A stretch of 64,000 bases of DNA from Strongyloides papillosus (lineage: Eukaryota > Nematoda > Chromadorea > Rhabditida > Strongyloididae): positions 186,001 to 250,000 of the forward strand of contig SRSI01000013.1 in the NCBI GenBank assembly GCA_005656395.1. Reading direction: 5' to 3'. Under the pieces are notes generated by a model. The model saw only the letters and a program-made list of their open reading frames with translations. It was not told where the DNA came from and ran no database searches. The position numbers were made by a program, and so were the translations under genes. How positions within the stretch are numbered: the stretch's first letter is position 1; every line of letters starts with the position of its first letter. Of the stretch, positions 14,501-29,876 are shown piece by piece.

Positions 14501-15671
14501 TGACATGATCATTTTTTTTAATATCCATAGATGATATTTGTTCTGGTTCTCCCAAACTTTCTATCAAATTAGACGACTTTTTTATGTCATTTATTGTTGT
14601 GGAGTAATTTGATATTGTATTATTAAAAATATCTTTTTGATTGTATTGTGATAAATGTGATGTATCAAAATTCATTTTACTCCTACTAATGGTATCTGAT
14701 ACTTTTTGGAACATATTACTATTTTGTATTTGTTGTGATTTCATTGAATACCCAAAAGACGTTTGTTCAGTATTTTGCCATTGTGATGAAGTTGTTGTGA
14801 TGTTACCATTAATGGTGCTTTCAGTGTTACCCTGATGTTGATTCATTCCATAACAATGCGTCTGGAAGTCATTATCACTATCCATCTCTTTTTGTTGATT
14901 TAATAACTTTTGATTGTGTATTGAGATGATATCATGAGGTAAATTATTGGCTGTTGGTGAGGTAATAGATTGATTTGATATCTCATTTACCACTCCACTA
15001 CCCAATTTCATCATCTGATTTTTGATATTTAAATTATCATAAGGAGACCATATATTAGAATTAATATTATTTCCTTTTAATGGTGGTTGCCTTAAATTGT
15101 AAATAGAATTAATATTTGGTGAATGTTGAAATGTTGTATTTCCATTTTGTACAATATTTTGAGGAGTCATTGAAAATGGCGGTGTTTCAATTGGCGACCT
15201 ATTATCATTAATTTTTGCGTTAACAAGAAGATTAGGACTAGATAAATTTGTATTAAAAGAATTATTATAATTTATATGTTGTTTTTGACATTCTAAATTT
15301 TTTGGTACATTCCATTTATCTTTTGGTGATTCATTCCATGGTGTTTTGTTGTATGAAATTGGTGAGTGTACCTCATTTTGACATAACAATTTTGATGTAT
15401 TATGAATTTCAATATTTGAAGGCACATTGGTATTTGAAAGTTCATTTAGCTGTTGCTGTAATGACATTAACAACATATCATTTGTTGAATGGAGATCTAA
15501 AGTTAAAAATTAATAATATATTATATTAAGTCATGTGATTTTTGTCTTACTAGAAAAATTGTTGTGAAAATTTATTGGTGTTTTGTTAAAAGTATTTTTT
15601 AGTACATTGTAATTATTCGAATTTGGTGTAAAAGTTGACGGAACGGGTGTCCCTAAATTTCTTTGCTCCAT
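11510..15671 (-). CDS. DUF4211 nuclear protein (QSER1/PRR12-like)
   Basis: Three exons join in frame on the minus strand: 15671-15551, 15496-11748 and 11679-11593, about 1319 residues. The next likely acceptor (TTTTAG ending at 11513) is followed at once by TAG, so the stop would sit directly after the splice; reading through the donor instead adds about 69 residues. The N-terminal two thirds are disordered and rich in Asn, Ser and Gln, with Pro-rich patches (LPFLAPLPLN; FTPPGSPS). Lys-rich runs (GKKKKKRKMERDD and KKKKKKKVNDD) look like a nuclear localisation signal. The C-terminal 350 residues are folded and contain CQACGM, then HICEMCADLGEIYHRLTH and FMVCEQK. This Cys pattern recalls the DUF4211 domain of QSER1 and PRR12, from memory. 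QSER1 is a chromatin-associated protein in vertebrates; a chromatin role here is an inference. Confidence 0.8.
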
Positions 15672-17375
15672 AAATATAAAAAATGCTATTGTTTTTAATA
15701 TAATTTAAAAAAAATAATTTTTGTGATTGTTATAATAAACGAACAGATAATAAATATTTTAAGATAGTAATCCGCAGTTTAATATTTTGCATTGAAAGTT
15801 CAAGAAATATCTAGTCAAAGAGACCTTAAAAAATATATATAAAAAATAAAATAATTAAAGAATAAATAAAGAGAAATATAAGTTATAAAAATGTATAAAT
15901 ATATATTTAATATGAAATAATATTTTGGTAAAATATAAACACAATGTTACTTTAATTATAGTAAATTATTTTTAATTCAAATATTTTCCTAGTACATTTA
16001 TGTTTTTCTTTAAATATAATATTACTTTAAGGAAGTGAAACCTTGCGCATAATAATAACACAAGTAGCTTAATACTGAGCAATACGCCTAAAATTTGTTT
16101 AGTGTGTATGGTTGAAATTTTTACATAAAGATAGTGTCGCAGTTGTCCTTCATTCACGACGTTCGCTTAACGTCATATCTCACAACAAAAAGGTCAGGGA
16201 TGGAGATATATGTAAAGTTTTACTTTCTTAGCAGCAACAAAATCTATCGCACTTTCTGATTCTATGTACTCCTCATACAAAAATTTTCCTACACATCTCT
16301 TTTTCTTTGCCATCTATCCAAATATAATTTTTAAATCAACATAGAGATCGATTTTATGTGACATATCAACTTATATAATAGTAGTAGTAGTATATAAATT
16401 ATTATTTTAGTTTATTTTAGAAAAATAAAATTTTATTTATATAATGTATGTAGGAGTATACATATTTTTTTACTTTTCACTATGTATGTAAAAAGTTTAA
16501 TATCAAGTATAATGTTAATAAACCAGTGCAAAAATAAAATGAAAACAAATATAAATTTAATTTAGTTTACATGTAAGGATATTACTTTTTTTATTATTCT
16601 TTAAGTAAAAACACTTAGGAAAATGTAATGTCTAAAAGTAAAAAATATTTCTTTTACTAAAAATAGTTATTATGCATATTATACATATTTCTCTAAGTCA
16701 CATTGGTTTTAATTAAAATAGTCATATAATTAACAATTTTAAGGTTCTTAAAAAAACTAATATAAGGAAATTTTTATCCTTCTAATATTTATATAATTTA
16801 ATCTATATTTAAAAATTATTTAATATATGACAAAAACACTTTATAAAAGCCTGCCCTTTTTTACATTTAGAATTTTAAGAAAAAAAATTTTCAATTTCTA
16901 TATTGACCATTATTAATTTATAGATATGCACAATAACAGTTAAGTAAAACGACAGTATAAATAATTTAAAATAAAAGAATGTTATAAAAAAACTTTATAT
17001 AGATTTATTATTTTATGGCAATTTTACAATAAAAAAAATTTTCAGATATTTTTTAAACTTTTTAGAGGAATACATCATTCATTTGTTATATCAAAAATGG
17101 AGCTTGTTTAATATTCATGCAAATAATTAAAATGTATTGCTAGATAGTTATTTTTTTCAAGAAGAAATAAACATATGAGAATAATAAGTTGTCAAAAAAA
17201 CAATTATATAGATTTTGTAAATATGTATAGATGAACCATTGGTTTTTTGTTTGTCTAAGAAATGTAAAAATTTTACAATTAATTGCGATCATAATTCAAC
17301 GACGCTACGATATCTCAAGTCAATTACAAATATATATAACAATAATAGTTATATTAAAAGTTGTAAATAATTATT
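15672..17375. other. Intergenic; promoter side of the DUF4211 gene
   Basis: About 1.7 kb. The part nearest the DUF4211 start, roughly 16030-16290, is visibly less A+T-rich than its surroundings and carries a CRE-like inverted repeat (separate entry). The rest, which also holds the 3' side of the small gene ending at 17376, shows nothing. A 61-codon open frame at 15972-16157 on the minus strand has no recognisable content. Confidence 0.55.
16158..16174. promoter_or_regulatory. Inverted repeat with CRE/ATF-like half-sites
   Basis: GACGTT, five bases (CGCTT), then AACGTC form a perfect 6-base inverted repeat, extended to AACGTCA on the right. The arms resemble TGACGT half-sites bound by bZIP (CREB/ATF) factors. 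It lies about 490 bases upstream of the DUF4211 gene start in a G+C-richer island. Binding is not shown by sequence alone. Confidence 0.3.
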
Positions 17376-18311
17376 TTATAATCTTAAATTAGTGTCATCT
17401 GCAATTGATGAGATATTTAACATCTCTCTACAACGTTCCAGCTTTCTTTCTATGATTTTCTCTTTATTACATCTAAAATCAGCTGAAGCACATTTTTCAA
17501 GATTTGAACTATCATCTGATAGTTTAAATGGTATTTTTGATGTTGTTGGTTGTGTAAAGCTGTCTAATGATCTATTATTTGCACTATACCCAGTACTAAA
17601 TCTCCTCTTGTCATTAAACGAGCATTTGGAACAATAAACGTTTTCTTCTTCAAAATCATTCCCATTATGGGCAATTTTTTTTAAGAAATTTCCCTCCTCT
17701 GATAAATTTTTTTTATGGCAATTGCATCTACTTTTATACTTTTGCAATGACATTGAAAATCCATCATAATCTGAATCAAAAGAATCAAAGCTCCCATATC
17801 TCATATTTTTCTTCTCATAATTTTCTCCCTCAAATACTTCTTTAAAATTATCATCCATCATATTATTATTATCGTTGGCATCTCCTTTTGTCTTTAATTT
17901 ATGTTCTTCATAAACTTTAATCCAATGAGCAACAACATCAAGATCAGCTGAGTCATTGTAAAACTGCATCAATCTATTTATATCCGTGGAGGATGAGGAG
18001 CAACCTGCATTAAAAAATATTTTCTTTGGCTTAAAAATTTTAAAGTTAGAAAATTTAAATAATAATATTTTAATATTTTTTTAAGCTAACCTTTTCTATT
18101 GTTTCATGATTGGCATCTTTTAATGATAAGTGAGTAACTGAATAACAGCGACATCCTTTGTAGTTTTTAGATGATTTAGAATCTATAAGATGTCATTATT
18201 ATATAGTGAGACATAAAAAAATATTATCTTACTTGAATCAAAAGGATGTAAATAAGGTGTTGATTTTGCTTCACGTAAAGTAGATAAATATTTTGTGCAA
18301 TTATTATTCAT
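17376..18311 (-). CDS. Unrecognised small protein with Cys pairs
   Basis: Three exons join in frame on the minus strand: 18311-18233, 18182-18091 and 18029-17376, giving about 274 residues. The third exon needs the acceptor TTTTTAAG ending at 18030; the later GCAG gives a stop. The N terminus is MNNNCTKYLSTLREAKSTPY. Cysteines occur in close pairs (GCRCYS, SRCNCHKK, VYCSKCSF), which could bind metal or pair in disulfides, but there is no signal peptide, so a cytoplasmic or nuclear protein is more likely. A conserved-looking helix (SADLDVVAHWIKVYEEHK, about residues 82-99) is followed by an Asn/Asp-rich acidic stretch. Ser-rich segments such as GSFDSFDSDYDG could be phosphorylated. I do not recognise a family; a nematode-specific protein is my best guess. 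Confidence 0.75.
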
Positions 18312-21300
18312 AATAAAAAAAAAACTAATTCTTATCTATAAATAATAAAAATGTCTTTAATTCTTGTTGTCTCAATAAATGAATACTTTAAACATATATA
18401 TATATATATATTAATTTTACCGTTTTAAAAACAAAATTTAAAATTAAAGTATACATTTTTAATTACATATTACAAAATAATTAAATAAAAAAGAGTACAA
18501 AAATCTAATATTACAGTATTTTTTACAAAGAGATCAGAAACCAATATTATGTAAATTTAAAAATACGAGGGTATTATATAATAATATCACAGGATATTAC
18601 TCTTCAAAATAAATTCAATAACAATCTTACAGTATTAATTGTATTTAAAAAAATGAAAGAGTCTTTTAGATTTTTGAGTAAAAATGCTTGATTTTAAACA
18701 AAAAATATGTATTATTATGTTTCTAAAAATAAAAATACTTAGTAGCTTTTTATATATAAAAAGCTTGATTATTGTAATAATAAGTTGACAAATAAAAATT
18801 AATGTATTTTTATATACCAAGGAATTGTGGACTGACAATAATAATACACGTACATTATATTTATTTTTGATAAAAAGAACAATCAAATAAACAAAGAAAT
18901 AAATTTGTCTAATCAAAGTTATTCAAATGTATATAATTTGAAAGTGACAAATATGACATTTTAAAAAAAGCATATATTAAAATATTAGTATATTTAATTT
19001 TGTTTAGATCAATGTACTATCTAGTAGAGAGAAACAAATCATTTAAATATTTTTTTATTTCCCTATATTTGTATAAAAATAATATATAAAAATTTAACGT
19101 AGATCTTTTTAAGTATTAAAAAAGAAATAATTGGTAATTTATTATTTACGTTTACAATAATACATGTGTATGAAATTAAGAGCAATTGTGCTTCATAGAA
19201 TTTAAATTTAGTAATATTATAATTTTTAGACATCTTTTTAAAATTTGTTTCTTCCTCTATCCAGTGAATGGGAAGTTTTAAAAGATTAAATTATTTAAAA
19301 TTAAGAAGATGTAATAATATTATATTTATAAAGCAAATGAAAAAGATAAAAAAATAACATTGCGTAGATAATATATTAAAATATAATGATAAATAATCAA
19401 CCTCCGTTGATTTGTTAAATAAAACGTATTTAAAGTATAGGATTAGTGTATATGTATTAATTCGTGATAAATTTACAAGCAAAAATATGAGTAAATAAAA
19501 TAAGAAAAAATTTATTAAGCAATTATTTGTAAAAATTATAAAATAAAAAATTTTTTTTCTACTTCATTAAAGTAACATATTAATAGATCTTTTTAAAATC
19601 TTGCCCATAAAATATGTAGCTATAGTTATCAGACGTGGGAAAAAAATTTAAAAAAAAGAAATTGACAAGTTTAGAGTCGTTTGAATTAAGACTTCAATGA
19701 ACAAATTTTTTAACTATTAACAAAGTATTTTATAAATATATATATTAATGTATAAATATATATATATAAAACTGTCTTTTTAAAATAAAAGAATAAATTT
19801 TGAAAATAAATGAATATGTGCCAATTAACTATAAGTTAATTGTCTCTTTTATTTAAAACTTAAAAATAAATACATATAGATAATAGTAAAATAACATTTA
19901 ATTTTTATCAAGATTATAACACTTTAAAGATTAATAAAATAACAATGATAATATATAAAATTCATATGATAATATATCATTCATCGTAATAGGAATATTT
20001 AAGACAATACATGTGATAGAATAATATAAAATATAGTGAATGAAATAAATTAAAAAAAATAATATAACTATTATTTTTATCACTTTTGCAATTTTATTAT
20101 CATACTGAGACAATGATTTTTGTTAAACAATGCACATATTTTATTTACCTAATTGCATTGAAAAATCCTTTAGAAGTATGACTTTCAAATTATAGAAGAA
20201 ATTATAAAATATTTCTTATTTTTTTCTATAAATAAAACATGATCAAACGATAAAATATTGGTAAAGGAGAATTATTTTATAAAGCAGTTAAAGACAATTA
20301 GATTGATGAACGAAGTTTTTTTTGTTTCCAATACAAAGTGTGACTGAAACATTTTTTTAATTTTTTTATCTTCTAAGCAAATAGTTGTCAGTAAAAATAT
20401 TTCAGAAACAGTAAACTTATGTATATATATAAAATAAGTTAAAGAAATTTTAATGTTAATAAAATTTCTTTTATTTTCTTTTACATACGGAAAAATACAT
20501 TTTAGTGGATTATCTTTATACTATTATAGAATTTTTTAAGAAGTATAAAAATATATCAATTGTCTAATATATAATAATAATAATCATTTTGTTTTAGTCA
20601 TAATAATTTTTCACACAATCAATGTAATTAAAAATTAAGATTTTAAAATAAACAGTCAACATATTAAATACTCTTTATTAAAGACGACTTAGATATATAA
20701 AATAACAAATGAAAACAATACAATGTGTGTTTTTACAAATATTTAATTATTTTGTATCTCACAACGTCATAAATATTTACAGAAGATTCATATTAATAGT
20801 TATGATGCAAATTTCGCAAAATAATATCATTAAAAGGTCAGAATATTTGAAGTGAGACAAATATAACATCATTTGTTGGAGGATATAATTTAATTTAAAA
20901 GACAATTTTTGTAAAAAGAGCAAATATGATGAAATTTATAATCATTTTCGTTAATGGTACCAAAAATATTATATTAAAAGTTTTTCATAATAATTCAAAT
21001 TACAAAACTAGGATAACTAAATATTTCACATTTAAATTAATAATTTTATAATAGCATTTTATTATTTTAAAATAATCAAGAAAATGATATACGTCTTCAA
21101 ATAAACATTAAATTTCTCCTAGCATATTAAATATTTAGAAAATAATACTACGACAAATATTATTTACATATACTTTTATTATTAATTTATCCAAAAATAT
21201 TTTAAAAAAAGAAGAAGAAAATAAAAATTAGATGATTGATAACAATTTTTAAGTGTAATATCATCTCATTCTTTATATATAATTTTTAACCTTTTATCAA

Positions 21301-21821
21301 TCTTTATATCAGGTATATATCTATATCATCTAAGACTAACAATCAAGAAGAAGGAACTATTTCTAAGGTATATATAAATATATCATAAAAGTAAGAATAT
21401 CTAGTATTGCATAAATAAACCCTTATTACTATCTATATTTTTTTGTTAAATAATTACAATAACAAAATATTTTGATACAAATTTTTTTTTCTTTAACGAA
21501 CAATAAAGGTAATAAACTGATACCTTATATATCATCATGTTAAAATAAATTTAAAAAAATACTAATATATCAAATTACCTTATTAATAATTCCATAATTT
21601 TAAAAAAGTATTTAAATTTATTATTAAGATTGTGGTTGTTATAAATTTATATAATAATCCTTTTATCTTTATAATACATTATTTTACAAATTTTAAATGT
21701 TTGCCTCATAAAAATGAAAACAAACAATAATTTTTTAATACAATTCATTATTAATTTTTATACATGTATTTATACTTTGATTTATAACAAAATTTCATTT
21801 AGTGAGAAAAAAATAAAAATT
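18312..21821. other. Long A+T-rich intergenic stretch; no gene seen
   Basis: About 3.5 kb between the small unrecognised gene (its 5' side) and the 3' end of the KCNQ gene. Minus-strand open frames at 18635-18916, 19291-19482 and 19931-20113 are made of Ile, Leu, Phe, Tyr, Asn and Lys, as expected from random A+T-rich DNA, and have no splice partners. A (TA)n run is near 18398-18412. No RNA gene or mobile element was noticed. Confidence 0.55.
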
Positions 21822-25142
<3,321 letters not shown>

Positions 25143-28100
25143 CTTTTTATTAATAAATAAAAAATTTAGTAGTAAAAAAATATTAATAAACCATATGAGT
25201 ATACTTTTGTAATGATTAATTCTATAGTATAATAGGAAACCTAAAAAAATAACTTATTTATATTATAAATTGTTAATACTATAATTTCATTTTTCTTATA
25301 TTTTCATGTATATCTTTAACTTTATTCGATATTTTGATTAATATCATGAGTAATTAATTCTTCTATTACTAAAATAAAAATGACTTCATTTTTAAAGAGA
25401 TTTTTTTAGAAAATAATTAAAATATCTTAACATGAAAAATGTGAATTGGTAAAAGAAAGTAAATATAAGCTATCGTGATAGAGAAGCCATTTTTAGTGAC
25501 ATTTCTATAAAATTAGACATAGAGAAGTTGCTATAGTTCCTTTTTATATTAATAAGTGATAAAACAGAAGGAAATGAACAAATGATCTTTTTGATCTTAA
25601 GACTCCAATAAAATAAAGTTAATCATTTGTAGGTGTCTAACAAACTTTTCTTTGCAAAATAATATATTTAACTACCTCCAATTTGGTGAAAATTTTATAA
25701 AAATAAAGGAATAAAAATATTTTTATATAGGTGTTAGAGAGATTAAAAAATATATATACCTAAAGAAGTTTAATAATTTATAGAAAAAATAATATTGCTT
25801 ATATTTTTAATGCTGTAAAATTATTTTTAGGGTTTTTGATTTTAGATAGTAGTAATATATGACCATCTTTTATGTTATTATTGTCATTTCAAATAGATTA
25901 ATAATATTATAACTAAAAAAGTAATTGGGATGTATAATTTATTTTAATTAACATGAATGATATTTAAAATGTTGATAAGAAAAATAGTTTTTAAGTTTAT
26001 GGCAATTTTAATGACATTGAAGTAAAAATGAAATATTATAATAATAAAATACTTATTCCCATTATTTACCATTAATACATATATGATATGAAAATTATGA
26101 AAAGATTTTCTTTCAAAGGAAAAAAATATAGTATTAGGAAAGTAGGAAAATAATACATGTAAAGTACATTTCTATAAGAAGTAAGAAATACATTTTTTTT
26201 TCAATAAAAAAGTAATTAATCGTTTTTTTATTAATGCAAAAATAGATGAATAAACAAAGGAAAAGATAATAGTGATAAAAAATAAATCTTTAATTTATAA
26301 TTAATGTTATGCTTAATGCATAAGATAGTAATTTGCAATAAAAAAATTTGTTTTGGTATAGAAAAAATAAAAATTTCAAGCTAAAAATTGTTTGTAAAAA
26401 TATATATGATGTGGTGATGAGCAACAAAATTACATCTATATTTTTCATTATAAACAATAATTATAAAAGGTGATGTAACATTTTGATAAAAGTTATTATT
26501 TCATTTGTAAAAAATTTAACAGATTATGTGTGTTAATGATTAAATTTTGTCGTTTGATTTTGTATGTTTCAAGTTAACAAGATTATTAAAATAATTTTAT
26601 GAGAATACAATTATCGTATAATAAGAATCGCTTATTTTAAATTTTAAGATAAGAAATAATAAAGATAAGAAATACTTCATCTAAATTTCTATATATTTTC
26701 AAAAAAAATATATTAAAAATAAATAATAACTTTTTATTTCATCATTTTTTAGACATTAAAGGTTAACTATCAATATAACACATTTCCATTGTATACGTAA
26801 TTTTCTTTTTTAATTTTAATAATTAATATATCTTTATTTATCACACCTTTATCTTTTTAATCTAGGTTATTATGAAATTTTTTTTGGCGAATGAAAGGAT
26901 TTAATATTACGTTGATGATTATTTATAAAAAAGTACAATCGCTTTAAATTTTATCTTTGATTAAAATGGAAAACTCTATAAAAGGAGGTATGTATAAAAA
27001 AAGAAAATTATAAAAATCGTGATTTATAGCTTTAATAAGAATGTATGTTATCATCACCTAGTATTGACCCAATTCGATGGCGGTTTTAGATATTATCAGG
27101 GGTATTAGTGTATATTGTACAATAGCAAAAATTACTTAAAGTATAAAATATTTTTCAATACACTTCTTTTATACTATAAAAGTTATCATCTATATGAATG
27201 TTCATTAACATTTAGGATATCTTTTTACATTAATATTTTTACATGCATAAAGTATCAACGAGTTACAATAAATATGTTATTGTAGATGACATAAAAAACA
27301 AAACAAAAATAATTAATGTATTAGATAAAAAATTGAAAGTTCATTAAATTTAAATCGCATTTAAATGCCTTTAAGGGATATTATGGCACCTTCAAAAAAA
27401 TTGTTCCTTATAAGCATTAAACTAAAAAAATTTTTTTGGTGTCGCTTAAAAGCATAATAAAATTTAAAAAAGTAATGTGAAATACAGTTTTTAAAAGCCA
27501 AACTTTAATTATTTACATTTTTATGTTTAAAATATCACAAATTATTTTTCATTTTTTTCTATCTCATACATACAATAAAAATTAATTTGATTTTAATTTT
27601 TTTATGTCATAATAATGAAATAAAAATTATGACATACAATATATTGAAAATTTGTTACACATTTTTTACCTTTTCATTCCATACTTCTTAGAAATACATG
27701 TACTTTTAATTTATTTAAAAGCTTTGACATCTGAAGTAAAACATTTTATCTAAATATAAATACGAAAATTGTGCCTTCATCATTTTTACAATATGGGTGT
27801 GCTTTTAACTTTTTTATTAAAATGTTAGTGCGTAAAATATTTAAAATTATAATTTCCCCATCTCTTTTTTTTCTAATATCTTTTTCAAAATTATTTATTA
27901 ATTCTTAAAAAAAAAGTTACTTTTTTAACATATTTCATTTATATAACCTGTAGTTAAATATCTTCTTTTCTTGGCTTCCCTACATTTTTATTAACATTAA
28001 TTATTTTGTTTCTCTTTTTTAATAACACATTTTGACTTCTCTTTTTATTTTGCTTCTTTTCTATAAACATCTTCTTTTAAATACAAGAGAAAGATGGATG

Positions 28101-29876
28101 CACTTTCTACTACTAGTCATTTAATTTTGATATTTTATTTATTTATTTTTTCGTTTCCTATTTATAGAAAAAAATATTCATATATCTTTTACAGAATATT
28201 TTTTGTTAATACTTCTTATAACATATATATCATTGTAGGAGGCAGAAATTCATAGTGCATTATTAAAAGTATAACCTATTCAATTGTTAAATTGTTAGTA
28301 TTTTTTTATTCTTTTCAAAAGAAAAGAGACACTGTTTTATTTTTCTAACAACATGGGAATATCAACTTAGCTCATTTATTTAACAGTGCCAAACATATTC
28401 CAATGATCAAATAACTTACTGTTTAAAAAAAATTTTCCTTCTTTAAAGAATATATATTTTATTGTCATTTATTTTGTTGTTTTTTCTTCTAAATCATGTA
28501 TTTATTTACTGTCATTGAAACTTTTTCTCAGGTTTTTTTCGTTAATTTCGTTTTTTAAAATTACATGTTTATTAAATGGTTTATATTAATTACCAAATAT
28601 TTTTATTTTAAAGATATTGACATTAATAAGAACATCTTATCATTAAAATCTCAAAATGTAAGTCAAGTAATTAATATCTTTCTTTTATAAAATTTTTGAT
28701 GTTAATTTAAAGTGTAAAGTGCAATTAAGTTTCATTTATAATAATATACCATATAATTATAAGATAATGAAATATATTCTTTTTTTATATAAAATCTAAA
28801 ATTAAATCTTTAGTTTAATATTACTTAACTAATTGCATCAATGCTCTTTTTTTGCCTATTATCATAATGAAGAATTTATTTAGCTAGTCAAATAAATTTA
28901 GTAACATGATAATTTATTAGGAAAGTTATATAAACAAGTTATAATGTAATTAAATTTAGACGAAAGTCTATTTTTTTCTCGTCTGAAAATTTAATAGCAT
29001 TCCTTAATTTTTTGTACCAAACGTTAATGAAATAGTTTTTTTTACACTTGTAGTGCCATATTTTTTAAAATGATGTCTACACTACATGTGGTATTTAAAA
29101 CTATCCAAATTTTGAAGACACATTTTCTACTCTACAATATATACTCTTACATTTCACAGTATCTTAAAAACTCTTCCATAACAAAATTATAAAGACATAA
29201 AACCATTTGGTGGTTTAAAGATTTTTATTTTAAATATATTTTATTAACTTTAAACTACTACATATTATGAAACATTAATACATACCCTCTAAATTTTCTC
29301 ATTACTTAAATAAAAAATTATAATTCTAAAAGTTTTAAAAAAAATAAGAAATATTTACTATATAGAAGTTTTTAAAGAACATTTAGATTGTTCTAATAAA
29401 TGTAATCTATATTTTAAAGAACCATGAAAGCACGTTATCATTAATATTGCCAAAAAAAAATGAAAAAAATTGTTACAACATTTTATATTAAAAATAAACA
29501 ATTAAATATTACTCTTATTATTTATATATTAGTTTGTATGTTTCTAAAAATTTTGTCTGATAAAAGATAGATATATTTTACTTTGTAGGTGTAGTATACC
29601 ATCATATTTAATTCATACACCTATGAAAAGATATAATTTTTCTTTTCTCTTATCTCTCCTTCAATTTTGTGAGGCATATTTTTAAAAAAATTTCCACCGA
29701 ATATTGGTAAAACTTTTTGATATTCTTTTTCTCCTTATCAATGTTAAAATTTGTGTTTTACTTTGATGATGTTTTACCTTTTTAATAATGTAGACACAAG
29801 AAAGATAGATAAAGAGTTATTTTAAAATAATTTTTTACATTTTATTCAAAATCTTTTTTTTAGTGTTTTAGAAATT
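25143..29876. other. Long A+T-rich intergenic stretch; divergent promoters
   Basis: About 4.7 kb between the starts of the KCNQ gene (minus) and the sirtuin-like gene (plus), so both promoters lie here. I see no coding frame. A less A+T-rich island at about 27045-27115 and a possible hairpin at 27364-27418 (separate entry) are the only standouts. Two TTTTAG-type acceptors at 29858-29863 and 29866-29871 sit just before the sirtuin-like start codon. Confidence 0.55.
27364..27418. repeat. Imperfect inverted repeat / possible hairpin
   Basis: Two 15-base arms (AATGCCTTTAAGGGA and TTCCTTATAAGCATT) can pair at about 13 of 15 positions around a 25-base loop. The left arm overlaps a 12-base palindrome, GCATTTAAATGC, at 27357-27368. 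In such A+T-rich DNA imperfect repeats arise by chance, so a function such as a small-RNA precursor is only a possibility. Confidence 0.25.

Noticed and set aside
11786..15529. Several open frames on the plus strand inside the DUF4211 gene
   Set aside because: They are antisense shadows of the long minus-strand coding exon.
15972..16157. 61-codon minus-strand open frame upstream of the DUF4211 gene
   Set aside because: It has no family, no signal of coding composition and no splice context; the region is more likely promoter.
17990..18029. Acceptor GCAG near 18007 for the small unrecognised gene
   Set aside because: Using it with the preceding donor gives an early stop; the TTTTTAAG acceptor at 18030 keeps the frame.
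18635..20113. Three short minus-strand open frames in the stretch before the KCNQ gene
   Set aside because: They are composed of A+T-driven residues with no motifs; they look random.
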